Assembly: GCA_002270565.1 (NCBI GenBank)
Contig: NQMI01000049.1
Coordinates: forward strand, 97,749-161,748
Source: Stenocarpella maydis
Lineage: Eukaryota > Ascomycota > Sordariomycetes > Diaporthales > Diaporthaceae
Direction: 5' to 3'
DNA: 64,000 bases
Shown piece after piece: positions 24,904 through 36,900 of the stretch; the first letter of the stretch is position 1, and every line of letters begins with the position of its first letter. The translations under genes and the position numbers were made by a program. The notes under the pieces are model-generated. The model was given only the letters and a program-made list of their open reading frames with translations, was not told the DNA's origin and ran no database searches.

Positions 24904-25033
24904 GTTAAACGGAACCGCTCAGCAAGGAGTTACCCTAGACTTTGTGCAAGGAGTTACCCTAGACTTGCGAGTCAGGCGATTTTCGCTAAGTACGCCCAGT
25001 GCGTGCGTGACGCAAGATGAGTTTGGTGGCCGT
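24904..25033. repeat. GC-normal islet with a 21-base direct repeat, inside the AT-rich island
   Basis: About 130 bases of ordinary composition beginning AAACGGAACCGCTC, with the 21-base unit at 24922-24942 repeated at 24946-24966 (core AAGGAGTTACCCTAGAC, spacing 24). It keeps several CpG and CpA sites intact, unlike everything around it, and ends at the N at 25034. Origin unknown: a later insertion, a fragment of an unmutated repeat, or an assembly join. Confidence 0.7.
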
Positions 25034-25261
25034 NTATAATCTATAGTATATAATTATCTCTTATATCTTATAATAGGTAATAAATATATTACTAAAGGTA
25101 CTTCTTAAGTAATAATCTTCCTAACATTATTAATATAGCTATTATTAAGTAATAGAAAGTTTATTTCTTTAACCTTGCTAATCTATAGTTATCCTTATAA
25201 CTACTATTTAGTATTAGATAGGTTATATATTGCAATATAAGTAGTGATAGTTATTATGTTT

Positions 25262-25435
25262 AATCTGTCTAGGAAGTAGTAGTTTGGCGGGTGTAGCCTA
25301 TATAGCCAGGTCAGGCGTACATAGTACAGGGTGGTTGCTTAGTCATCCAACTTAGTTAGCAACCACTCATTGCTACTATAGTACTGACTTTAGTAGTAGC
25401 TCATTAGTATGCCATATATACTACTGTTGCTATAA
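25262..25435. other. Second moderately GC islet with a short inverted repeat
   Basis: Less AT-rich than its surroundings (GGCGGGTGTAGCC, CCAGGTCAGGCGTAC, TACAGGGTGGTTGC). GGTTGCT and AGCAACC form a 7-base inverted pair about 17 bases apart (roughly 25331-25362). It could be part of an LTR or a small repeat; nothing decisive is visible. Confidence 0.4.
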
Positions 25436-25660
25436 TTAAAGATAAAGCTATAATTATATAATTATATATTATATATTAGATATAAAGTAATTTTTTTTTA
25501 AATAAATGTTATTCAAATTTAAAATATATTCTCTTTATTTCTATTAAATCTAAATTATTTTTTAAAAAATATATTTAACAGTTAAAATAAATAAATAAAT
25601 AAGTATTTTATTAAGTAGTATATTAATCATTAAAAGTAAAAATTAAAATGCTTTGATATA

Positions 25661-25705
25661 TTATTTTATCTATTTGTTTATTTATCTATTTATTTATTTA
25701 TTTGT

Positions 25706-25764
<59 letters not shown>

Positions 25765-25785
25765 TATATTTATTTATTTATTTAC

Positions 25786-25836
<51 letters not shown>

Positions 25837-25840
25837 TTTT
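25661..25840. repeat. (TTTA)n microsatellite
   Basis: About 45 copies of TTTA with occasional TTTG, TCTA, TATA or TTAC variants. It produces a spurious 65-codon Tyr/Leu/Phe/Ile frame that is not a gene. Confidence 0.95.
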
Positions 25841-26011
25841 TTTTAAATAGTGCTGTTAATAGAATATAAGTAGGTTTATTTAATAATGAAAAATTTTATA
25901 TTATTTTAATATATTTAAATTTCTTAAAGAAACATTTAATAATTTTTAATTATTTTACTTTTTTATTTAAGTTATATTATTATTTTCAAGGAATAATATA
26001 AGCAGTCCTAT

Positions 26012-26042
<31 letters not shown>
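26012..26042. repeat. (TA)n run
   Basis: About 14 TA units near the right boundary of the AT-rich island; normal-GC coding sequence begins about 180 bases later. Confidence 0.9.
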
Positions 26043-26043
<1 letters not shown>

Positions 26044-26227
26044 TAGTATAACTTTCTTTATTTTATAGTATAAGTGTCGATGATTAAAACTACTGTTAAT
26101 AGTAGGGTATAAGTATGCAGGGTATTAAAAAGAGAGAAGCAGAAAAAGGAAGAAAAGGAAGACACAAATGCCGGTAACAAGGCACATTAGATTGGTCATG
26201 GTATTTGAAAGGCACTGGTCAGGAGGG

Positions 26228-27663
26228 CTAGGCATGCGTCCCATTCTGATACTTGCCACACTGGCTCACCAGCTTCCTCACCTGATCAACGTTCAAGCCC
26301 GAGTAACGCTCCTGAGGCTTCTCCTCCCCGACAACGACCCACGGGCTTATAATACAGAGTTCTGTCGTCTTGTCCCACGCCCATGCCAGACACTTCTTAG
26401 GCTGGCTTACACACGAGCTAAGGCATTTTTCGACAGAGCCTGCGTGGTTGATCATGTTTATGTCGTCCTGCCTGCCGACATGGTCCTGGCCGGACCGTAT
26501 TGGTTTCTCGGCGAGCGCATCCAGGTCCGGCTGCTCGTATATTTCCCAAAGGTCCTTCCAGAACACGGGTTCCTCGATCTGGCTGAAAGTCTTGCCGACA
26601 TCTTTCATCTGCGACGGTTGGGCTAGGCCGTGGAAGGAAACCACCGGCGAGCAGAACCGGTCGGCGGATGCCTTTGTGATCAGCGGCCTCTCGCCGTTGA
26701 AGAAGTGACCGTACCTCTCGCTGATGTAGACCCCGATCTTATTCAACGTCGTCGCGATCAGCTTGTCGCCCCACGTCTCGTCGATAGATGCAACGTAAGC
26801 TCCAGAAACAATGTCCCGGTTGTCCTCGAACAGGCTTCTCATGGTCTCGTACGAGAGGATGAAGCTGGACCCCCCGTGCGCAAATCTGGTCTTGTAATCA
26901 CCGATGGCGTTGCCGAGATACATGCCCTTCGAAGCGTCGAGGTGCTCGAGGAATCGGTAGAGCGACGGTCGGATGATGAAGGTGTCGTCGTCCTGCATGA
27001 TATACCACTTCTTCCCAGGCATCGTGTTCCACGCTAGCTCGAGGCTGGGTATGAACTGTAGGGTGGTCGTCAGCGGGAGAAGCGGGGACCGACCCGCAAG
27101 TCACGTACCTTGAGGGCGTCCAGCTCCCACCCTGAAGCCTTGGCCGACTGTTGCGCATCTTCCTTTCGGCCTTGCTGTATCGCCTGCTTCATATCACGGT
27201 ACTTCTTTATCCGTTCTGTGCTCTGGACCTCTGTCGTAGCGACGGCATCGTGCTCGATGGCCGCCGCGACCACGTCGTGTACGAGGACTGTTCTGCCTTT
27301 CAACTCGAGCTTTGTAGCATAATCCCCAACGACCAGTATATTGCCACCGTATTCGCTGTCGACCTTGAGGGCTCCTGACGCCTCAAGAAGCGCGGGGACT
27401 CGTTCCTGGGTGCCATAGCCGGTCTTCACGATGTAGGCGACCTCGTCGTCGGTGAAGGGGAACTGGCCGGGCAGCTCGAGCAGGAGGCGCTCGTCGGCAT
27501 CCGAGGGGCGAAAGGTCCCGGATACCTTGGACGACGTGAGCCTCCAGAAAGAGAACAAGGGGCTGTCGTAAGGCAGAAACATCCACGCGATCGCGCACCA
27601 GGTCACGAGGACGAGGGCCGCCACCAAGGCCAGGCGCTGGGGGCCCGCGACGCGTGGGAACAT
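26228..27663 (-). CDS. Fringe-like (GT31/DUF604) glycosyltransferase with Cys-rich tail
   Basis: Predicted type II Golgi/ER membrane glycosyltransferase; acceptor unknown. Exons on the minus strand: 27663-27109 and 27055-26228, giving 460 residues, intron phase 0 with GTACGT...CTACAG. Residues about 10-29 are a strongly hydrophobic anchor after a short basic N-terminus. WYIMQDDDTF at about 202-211 carries the DxD-type metal/nucleotide-sugar motif. GGSSFILS and ETWGDKLIA further on match the GT31/DUF604 core. The last 65 residues carry Cys at about 396, 400, 407, 419 and 451 around CLAWAWD, resembling a PAN/apple-like module as often seen in fungal secreted proteins. The frame is open to 27960, but the anchor directly follows the ATG at 27663, so I place the start there. 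Divergent from the CorA-like gene. Confidence 0.8.
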
Positions 27664-28552
27664 GTCAGTGGCTGTCGTCGGACGGTCGACAGTGGCCGGC
27701 TTAGGGAGGCAGGGCGCAGAAACGGTAGAGAACGAATAGAGTGCCCATTGCTGAGCTTCAGTGTCGTGCCCAAGATTGCGTGTTGACAGGCGCAGTCCAG
27801 GGGATCCTTTGCCCTTGACGATCGTCTTGGCTACCATCCCTTGAAAGCCTCCCCCGCAACGGCCAGCGCCAAGATAGGGGTCCCGAACAGCCAGACAGGC
27901 TAAGGCTTTAACCCTGGCCGCGAAGTCCACAGCCCCGCCCGCAAAACGCCTCCTAACCACACGTCCTCAACACTCGTGAATCCGTGTCCGCCGTCCAACT
28001 CGTTCAGGCTGAGCTGCTGCCCAATGGATATTCCGCCGGTACCATCTGCATGAACCTTTTCCGATGTTGGGAGACAAGGGACCAACCCCATGAGAGGACG
28101 GCTATCAAGCACAACAGCGTGAAAAGCTGAAGCCAACAGCGTTGGTGGGTGGTGTGGCTGCATGAGCTGAACCCACCGTCATTACAGTAGATAGATATCT
28201 CACTTCAACCAGTCGACAGGCCCTGTCCTCAACAATGGACGCAATCCGACCTACGAGGCTGCGGCATGTTCCCGAAGTTAGGCCGCAGGAAGAATACATG
28301 GCTTATTCGCGTTGCATTGCATCCAGCCTGGAGGAAGCAGCTTTGTACAGGCGACGCCGCTCTAATGCCGCCATCCATCCCACAGCGATCCATCCTCTTT
28401 TGGATGCTGTCAGCAGTTACGCCCCGGCTTCTCGCCAGCCTCGTCAATTCTGCCTGAAAGCCCATATATAGGATCCGACCCCGGACTCAGCGACTGACCT
28501 CTGTGGGTGTTTTTGTCAATGTTCCCAGTGCCTTTCAGACTCGTGACTTGTC
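27664..28552. promoter_or_regulatory. Divergent promoter region, glycosyltransferase / CorA-like gene
   Basis: 889 bases between the two start codons. A TATA-like CATATATAGG lies at 28463-28472, about 80-90 bases before the plus-strand ATG at 28553, a plausible core promoter for that gene. No TATA-like element is obvious for the minus-strand gene. Short open frames here have no recognisable content. Confidence 0.45.
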
Positions 28553-31500
28553 ATGTCTGCGCAACAGTCCCCATCGCCCACCAAGCATGACCCTGCGATT
28601 TACGCGACCGCACGGGAGGCCGTGGATAGATTACTTTCACCAGATACCTTGCAGAGCTCTTGTCTGTCGGCTCACCCACACATGTTACGCGACATTCGCG
28701 ATTTGCGATGTCACTTCTTCGGCTGTCTGGGGATCAAGCAGCGGCTTGAAGTGCTGTCTGACGACAATGATCCTATATGGCAAAGAGCCCTGGACCTTGA
28801 TGCAAAAGACACCGAGCCAATTACGAAGAATAATTTGAACTCACCGCTTGTAGGATCTGTTGATTCCGTCGGAGAACAACAGCCAGGGATGAGATTTGTC
28901 ACGGCTCTGAGCTTGCAGGCCGAGTTGAAAAGAATATCAGTCCTCCGCAGAACACCGGCACTCAAGGGGCTGGTGCGCGAGGTCCAGCGTAGCCTTGATG
29001 CATGGAGGAATAGGAAAAGGACGCACGAGAGCTCACGCCAAGAAAAGGACGGCGGCGCTGTGGCCTGTTCATACCAGCACCCAGGTCCTCCACTGACCCA
29101 GGAGCTACGCCGCCACACGAATCTGACCCAAGGCAGTGTTACAGAAGACGATGACTTCTCGCGCTTGCTGAAGAAGATCGTAAACGACGAGCGCAGACCG
29201 GGAGAGGAGCCAGAGAAAGACCCCATGACGTCCTATGAGCTCACAAGAGATATCAAAGTTCAACTGATCCTGCTCGAACGCCCTGGGACGGAAGCACCAT
29301 CGGCCATGCGTAATGTTATGGAGCCTGATTGGGAAGATGTCGGAGATGAGATCTTCAAAGGCCGGTTCCCCGACCAGCAGGTTTCCATTTTCCACTTCTT
29401 GCAAGAGGCGAATGAGGGAAAACCGCAGAATAAGGGGAAATTCAAAAGGACCGACAGGACGGAGAAGCCGACCCTAGAGGATCGGCTTTGTCCCAGGAAG
29501 CTTAGATACTACCATATTCCTGTCAACAACATGCAGGTAAGTCAGCCTGTGTCTTTATATCCAGATAATACATGGCAAGCACGAACAGGCGCAGTTAACC
29601 ACTCACACCTGCACCGATTTCCCCTGAAAATCGCCACCTCCTGCATATAGTGTTATGAGGCTAACCGGATTACAAGTGGGCTGAGGTATGAATATATTTC
29701 GTAATGAGATCATCCTGGTCGGATGAGAAGTCTAACCCAGATGCAGAAAGCTATAGCAAGCTACTTTGAAGAGCCTTATCCCGAGACAGGAAATGCCTTC
29801 GGCTCCTCCACCAAACTGGTCCTGCGAGACGACTGCTGGAGAGGCCAAGAGCATGGCAGCGAGCCACACTCGATGGTCCACAACCGCCATTTGCGACCTA
29901 TGTGCGAGAAGATATCTATAGGTAAATCCGACCTCACCTTGACGAGTATATGCAGACTGTTCGAGAGGGACAGTAAGCTCACCGTGCCTCAGAAGCCGAC
30001 GACGCTGATCACAGGGGAGAGAACAGTCTCGTTCTATTTGTGAGTCCGACATTCGACAACTCCTCAGCTCACCTCTTGACAAACCACACAGATGCCATTT
30101 CTTCACTGGGAAACAGACAGGAGACGAAACAAGGCTGCTAAACTGATCGAACAACTTGCAGATGAGCACGAACAAGATCTGAGGGAAACAGCTCAGATGT
30201 GGAAAGAGATTCGGAAAGACCACCGAGGGCGCCCTCGCCGTCCCTCTCCACCCGCCGGGGGGTACAAGCAGCCAGACTACTACCAGACACGCGGTAAAGG
30301 CAGAGACCAGATACTGAATGCCCTGGCTTTGGTTTTGTGGGAGAAAATACGGAAGCACAGCGCCGAAAGAATGCCCTCGGGCCTGCCACACACGTTATGG
30401 CGGAAGATCAGGGACGAGGAATTCGAAGATGAATTGATTATGGCGTTAAAAAATGCACTCACAGAGAAGGCAAGAGACCAGGAGATTCCACTAATACTGC
30501 GAAAATTCGTCCACAAAGAAACTTCTGATCAGGGACATCAGAAAGAGCCTGACTGGAATCACGCCCTATGGAGGATCAAAGACGCTGGGAGGGGCTATCC
30601 TACGCCACACGCCCTAGAAGACATCTTTTGGGGGAAAATCAAGGAGGCCAGGGAAATAGCTGACCGCCGAAACCGGGGCGGAGACGATGCCGACCAGGAC
30701 TCCGAAGATTTCCAAGGTGAAACTTCAAGGAAGGACCGACTACTGGAGCGGATCTTCCAGTCTCCCACGACGATCTTCAAGGGAGTAAAGGTCGATGGTT
30801 ACGGATGTCCACAACCCAGGAACAAGCTTGCCCAGCTATTGATCAAAGCTGCATGGCTCTACGAGCAAATCATGACATATCCCGACCAGAGACTCATGGA
30901 AAAGGATCTCTTCTCTGACCCCCCGCTTCACCCTCGACGGACATTAGACCAAGCCTACTTCTGGAGACTGCGCACTACAAGGAGTCGAGACCGGGACCAA
31001 GTCGTCTATCGGCACACAAAGGCCGAGTTCGCCCATAAGTACCAAGAGGTGGATGAAGCTCGCATATGCGATAAGAAATCGCCGTCACCAAAAATATATC
31101 TGGGCCGATCCACTACTGACCACAATAACAACGCTGGGACGCGGAACGGGCAATGGAGTCGCCACGGAGAATTTGAAGACCGGTATGGGTGTGCGCAATG
31201 TGACGAAGATATCCGCAAAGTACCACGAGCAATCATGGTTGACCAGTTATGGATGTGGGTGTTGGACAAGGATACGATCCTTACATGCTTTCCTCAAAGG
31301 TATGGGATGTCGTACAAGGACGAATCCGGGGTGCACCAGTCAATCCGAACGAGGGTCAAGACCCGCAGCAACCCGGACAATCATGTCCGTTCCATCTTCG
31401 ATCTTGCCCTCATAGTCCTGGATGAATGCTTCAATACCTTCTTCAACAGGGCCCGGACGGCCGACAAAAGACCTCAGGTTTTGGACATGTTCGCCGAGAG

Positions 31501-33001
31501 CATTGGCCGCGTCGTACGTTGCTCTCCAGCCTTCCATTAATCACATGATAAAACTAATACCACCACAGACCCACAGACAGGCCGTCGCCTTCAGGCATCT
31601 GTGGAGTCTCTCAGAGCGCCTCACGACTATCTACCAGAGCGGAGTCGAGGACAAGGTTGACCCAATTATCATGCTCGCTCTTCTCGACGTCACCCCAGAG
31701 GCTGAGCTCCAGCGCGAGATACGTGACATAATCGACGAGCTGGACATCATGCTTCACCTCGTGGGCCAACAGCAGGAGATGATCAAGCGATTCGGCAGAT
31801 TCGCAGAGGACATGCTCTGGGAATTACCTGACAAAAAACCCCAGGATGGGAGTATTATGGCGGACCAAATCGAGTCTTTCCAGTCTCGCAAGGCGGGCTT
31901 CATCTGTGAGGTTGAGGACAGGATCAAAGAGCTCCAAGGATTGAAGGCCAGCGCTCAGAGCACGGCGCAGAACGTGGGTCACCTTCTCCTTAACTCCATT
32001 AAAATCGCCCTGACTGACCGTCATCCAGGTGAATGACCTCCTCGGCTTGAAGCAACAGCAAGCCAGCGTCGTCCAGGCCTACGAGGCCATGAAGCAGGGT
32101 GAGGAGACGGTGCGCCAGGGGCAGGCTATAATGGTCTTCACAGTCATGACGATTCTCTTCGTAAGGGACACCCACTCCGAGCTCATATCCATACGTCACA
32201 GGCACCGGATCTGACGAACATGGCAGCTGCCACTTTCGTTCATGAGCAGCATCTTCGGCATGAACGCCGTCGAGCTTACGGGGCAGGACCCATCCCCGGA
32301 CCCGGGCGACGACTCGAGACCGTTACCTGACGAGATCGAGTCCTTCTGGCCCGTCACCTTTAAGAGGCAGATCCTGATAATGTGTACGTCTTGCTCATAC
32401 CATGGCGGTAGAACGAGGAAAAGGAAAAGAGAAGAGAGATCACATATCCGCCTCCACAGAAACGGCCGGCACACCGGTACATCGCCCAACACCTACCACC
32501 CACTCCCGAACACTCATGGCACCTACTACTTCTAGCACATTTGTCTACAAGACAAAAGATGTCCCAGTGTACTCTCCGTTTATATGGGGGGTATTTTATT
32601 TTATTTTATTTTTATTTAATTTGGTTTTACTGGGACAAGGAATTCGTAGCTAATACACACGCAAACGCATACATACAGTCACCGTCTCCTTCGGCGCCGT
32701 CCTGGCGGTGATCATCCCAGCCTTCAGCCCCTTTGCCCGCGCAGCAGTCTACTCAGCCGTGCGCTACGCGGCCGCCCGCATCCTGACCGCGACGCCGCTG
32801 TACCGCCTGTGGCTGGGGAGCGGGTGGAGCAGCAGGAAGATGCGGGCGCGGGCGGGCGCCGCCGTCAAGGACATGAAGCACGCGGTGCGCGAGGCGATGA
32901 GGCGCCAGCGGCTGGAGGAGAGTGAGATGCGCGACGGCGTGAGGGTGACGGACGGGGACGGGGACGGAGACACCGGCGGTCCAAGGCCGGTTTGGGGGTA
33001 G
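28553..33001 (+). CDS. CorA-like (Mg2+ transporter fold) membrane protein
   Basis: Large fungal CorA-related protein; transport activity is not proven for this subfamily. Proposed exons: 28553-29536, 29677-29685 (9 nt), 29747-30025 or 30039, 30092-31513, 31569-31973, 32029-32160, 32227-32383 and 32679-33001, about 1236 residues. The N-terminal two thirds is soluble and charged, with MPFLHWETDRRR at the start of exon 4 and the family stretch MVDQLWMWVLD then FPQRYG near its end. A helical, coiled-coil-like region follows. The C-terminus has TM1 (IMVFTVMTILFLPLSFMSSIF), the GMN signature of CorA proteins (about 1088-1090) and TM2 (FGAVLAVIIPAF). The junction after exon 3 is a problem: the best donor (GTGAGT at 30040) breaks the frame, while a weak donor (GTCTCG at 30026) keeps it. 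The gene may be intact, mis-sequenced by one base, or damaged. Confidence 0.8.
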
Positions 33002-33992
33002 CGGCCCAGGGAAGAGGCGCGAGATGATGCCTCGAGGCAGTGGGCTTGGTGTCTAGGCCGGGGTATGGGCACGGCAGATCGGAGGAGCTTCCCCCACGGT
33101 CCTGTGAACACGTTGTACTATGCCTTTACGGGGAGCACATGCAGGACGCACGGCATGGCATGGGCGGCAGATGTATTTTCGTGACCGGTGATTCTGGATC
33201 CTGCACGCTTTGACTCCCTTTTCACTGTCTGACCGGATACGACCTAATCGGCCTGAGGCCCCTTGAGCGCCAAGGCAATGCATTGTGCCCACTTTATCCA
33301 GCCATGAAGAGGTATGTGCTGTGTGTGGTATGCGGACAGGGTACCACGGCTAGGACTGGTCCGTCCTTGCAGGGTGACTATACTGGTTGACGGTGTGAGC
33401 GCAGAGGCACATGGTGTGGAAAATATGGGCCGAGTGATGGATTCTGCGTTCACGGAAGAGACCCTCCAAGTGGCGCACCGATGAGTTGGTTGGTTTTACT
33501 GGCAATACTCAGCACTTGAGTGTTGCAGTAATAGGCTACATACAGAAGACAGTACAATAACGCAAGGCTCCTTTTCGCTCAACACACAAAGGAAAGCACG
33601 AAACAAACACATAATACGAACGCAGTGTGGCTCTTCCAATTCCAATTGATTTGACCCCACCCCCACCACCCCATTTCGCCGAGATATGATGATGATACCC
33701 CTGGGATAATGATAACAAACGACTGCGTCTATGTGCCACGGATGGCCGTGTTTCATGACACTCGAGCGCCGGCCGGGCACCGAAATACCCTGTCTTTCTG
33801 ACCTCCGAAACTTTATCGATCGGTTCCCATACCTGCCGGCTCGTCTCGTCAAGCCACTGTTTGATGTCGAAGCCGCCATATTGTGGCACAACGAAGACGA
33901 TGCGTGTCTTTACTCGGGGCGGTTAGACCATCCGAGAACCGACATGGTGGGTAAACACGGCCCACCTTTGGACACCGCAGACGAAGAGTCCA
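33002..33992. other. Shared 3' flank of convergent genes
   Basis: 991 bases between the CorA-like stop and the stop of the next, minus-strand, gene. Open frames up to 131 codons overlap each other on the minus strand without recognisable content. I see no RNA gene. Confidence 0.4.
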
Positions 33993-36900
33993 CTAGGCCC
34001 TCCTAACGCGGTTGAAGATTCTCTTCATGAAACCCTTGTCTCCGCCGGCTGCCGCCTCGGGGCTCCAGTGGTCGGTCCCCGCCAGGATAGCCTCGATGCT
34101 CTCCTTGGGTGTCCGGCCCTGGGACATGTAGCTCGGGCCCTGGGGCTGCGACGCCAGCAAGTTCTGGTGCGACTGCTCGTCGCCCCTCGCAACGGTAGAC
34201 TGGTGGCTCTTCCTCCCGCTGGCCGGCAGGTAGGCCGCCTGCTGCGCGGCCTGCCACCCGTAGATCTGCTCGTCGTCGGCCCTCAGGTCCGGCCTTGTCA
34301 GAGTCATCCGCAATGTCATCTCGCGCGAGTTGGCCGGGATCTGAGCATACGCGTCGTTGTGCTCGCGAACCCCCAGGCCGCCCCGTTGAGCAGCCTGGAG
34401 GGGGTCTGTCAGCACCCTTGTCGGGCGGTGGTGGCCAGGGGGAGGCGTCAGGCCGCCCATATGAGGCGTCCTGGGGGAGTCCGAGTCGGAGATGCTGCTT
34501 GCGTCGTCGTCGTCGTCATTGCTCAGGTCGTCGTCGTCGTCGTCGTCGTCGTCCAGGAACGACCGCATGTGGTCGGCCGAGTCGTCCTTGAGTTGCAGCC
34601 GTGACTGGCGTTTCCGGACCATGGACCGTCGGGTTGACAGGGCCGAGGGGGCTCGCACGCAGTCTGTTGCCGGGAAGCCGAACTCAATGGCCTCGTCGAA
34701 CTTCTGTGGGGACGCCAGATACACCCGGAGCTTGAGCCGGGCCTCGGGATCTTGATAGTGGGCCGCGCCAGGGTCTATGCCTGTTAGAGATTCTGACCGC
34801 ACATGGTGCTGTCTCGGGTTCATGAGCGACAGGGTGCGGGATAACCGCTGCCCGTGTTGTGCAACATTCGGCAGCTGCTGTTGTGGAAGGCTTGTGTTGT
34901 GGCACGGGGACGCGGGTGCCGTGTCAGTGTCCCTCGTATCCGACTTGCTGCCGGATGGCATCGACTGACCAAAGGGGAGCTTGGATATCGACAGGTGACG
35001 TCGGAAAGACGGCCGCCTGCTCTTGGTTGCGTGCGGAAGCTCCTCCCTCAGGTTTGCGTGGTAGTCATCCAGGAAGAGCCGGAGGTCCAGGTCTTCCTCC
35101 TCGTCCAGCCACCGGAAGCTCTCGTACAGGCTCTCCCTGGCGGGGTCCTCGCGGCCAGCAGCCTGGGACTGAGCCATGGCTTCTGTCAGTGAGTCGAAGC
35201 TCCCACGCCTGGTGGACAGGGTGCTCGTGGAGCAGTCAATTTCTGGGGTGGGCGTCAGGGTCAGGTTGCTGGTCTTGTGGCGGAGCTTGTATATGGCCTC
35301 GTCGGCAGCGTCTAGTATGACACTGGCGCGCAGGTGTTTGACAAGCTCACACTGCTCCTCTCTCGACAGTTGGGTCTTCCTTGCCCTGTCTGGATGGTTC
35401 AAGTACCAGGATGGTTCTGATGCGGCCGTGGACGGGGAGTCGGGGATGGCGTAGGGGTCTGGGGAGCAGCGCTTGGGGATGTTTTTCCGGCGATTTGTCT
35501 TATGGGTTGTGATATCGTCGTAGTGGTTGTAGATGTCGTCTACGTCGGTGGATTCCTGTGCAAAACGAAGACGTTCAAGCGTGGAGAAGTACTGGAAGCA
35601 GGAGAGGTGGATGTTAGCGCCGAGCAGATACGAGTGGCATCACTGGTGGGCATGCAGGTAGAAGATGGGCGAAGGTCGGGACACAAGAACGGCAAGCAGG
35701 ACCAAAAAAGAGAGAGAGAGAAAGAACGAAAGTAACACCAGGCGAAGAGCAATATAAAAAAGGCAGAAAGATTGTTGACGGCTTGAGATGACATGGGGAC
35801 ATGAGGGCATTGGGAGATGGGGGGGGGGCACGACTCGCGCGACAATGTCAAGTCTAGCTTTCGCGCCAAACAACAGAACCGGAGGATAGAGAGGGGGCCA
35901 GCGGGCAGGAACAGTGGGCCCCCAGAGGTTCGCTTGCGCGGTGGTGTAGTGTGTGTGGTGTGGTGTGTTTGGTGTGGGACGGGCTATCAGAGGCCATGCA
36001 GGAGCATTGCATGGTAGCAGGGGTGGTGGTCCACATGTACGGGCAGCAGGGTAGCCGCCATGGGGGGCCTGAGGATGTGCTGGGTGAGAGTGTGCTGGCT
36101 GCCCAAGCGTAGACGAGAAACAAAGAGGCCCACCGGTTGGTTGCCCAGGCAGGTGACTAACGAGCACGAGCTTCTATGTTGTGAGAGCTGCAGGGCATGC
36201 CAAGTTCCGCCCCATCATCCACTGCTGCGGAATGTTGGCGTGAACACGGCGGCGGACTGGCAAATATGAAGGCAGGAAGGAATGTGATGCGGCGTGCGTG
36301 GGTTGTGGGGGGTTGGTGATGGCGATGGTGATGTGACCCGGCAGATGCAGACGAAACCAACGAACCAACGAACGAACGCACAGTAATGCAGGGCTCATTG
36401 GCCTCACCTCACCCCCTGGTGACTGCCTCGAGACTGTTTTGAACCCTATCGACCCTCGAGGATAAGCCCACAGGAGGCGTTGGTGTGTAAACGGCAATAT
36501 GAGAAACTCTCCTCTCGAGCAGAATCGATCTCGAGGCTCCCATTGAAGCTCAGACGACAGCAATGACTAACCAACTGGGAAGAGGGGAAAGAAAACATGA
36601 TTTGGTATGTTTTTAACCCCCCCCCCCCCCCCCCCGCCAAAAAAAATAACACCAGTCCGGGGCTGAGAAAGCAAAAGGCCGGGGCAAATAACCGAGAGTT
36701 CATGCGGTGCGATGGAAGGGGAAAGCAGATTGAAGAGCACTGGCGATCAATGGGCTCGACTGTTGGAGCCCTTCCCGATTCAGACACGCACTTGCAGGAA
36801 AGGAAGCCTCAGAGGCTCAGGGACCCAGCAAACCCTTGTATGTAGTACCCCCAGCACACGTCCAGGTCCAGGGCCAGGGCCAGGGCTCCTGCATACCAAC

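Larger units (their letters stand above)
14726..26165. other. AT-rich, RIP-damaged repeat island
   Basis: About 11.4 kb dominated by A and T with a strong excess of TA steps, between normal-GC gene regions on both sides. It contains a gypsy element with two LTRs, a copia remnant, simple repeats and two small GC-normal islets. Aligning the two gypsy LTRs by eye shows only transitions, and stop codons in its pol fall mainly where relatives have Gln or Trp (CAA/CAG or TGG). Both are the signature of C-to-T change at CpA on both strands. Single N characters at 15093, 18992 and 25034 mark assembly joins of unknown size. No intact host gene lies inside. Confidence 0.9.

Noticed and set aside
25653..25850. 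65-codon frame of Ile/Tyr/Leu/Phe
   Set aside because: Pure translation of the TTTA microsatellite.
28711..29226. 171-codon minus-strand frame opposite the CorA-like gene
   Set aside because: Shadow frame; the plus strand continues for kilobases with family features.
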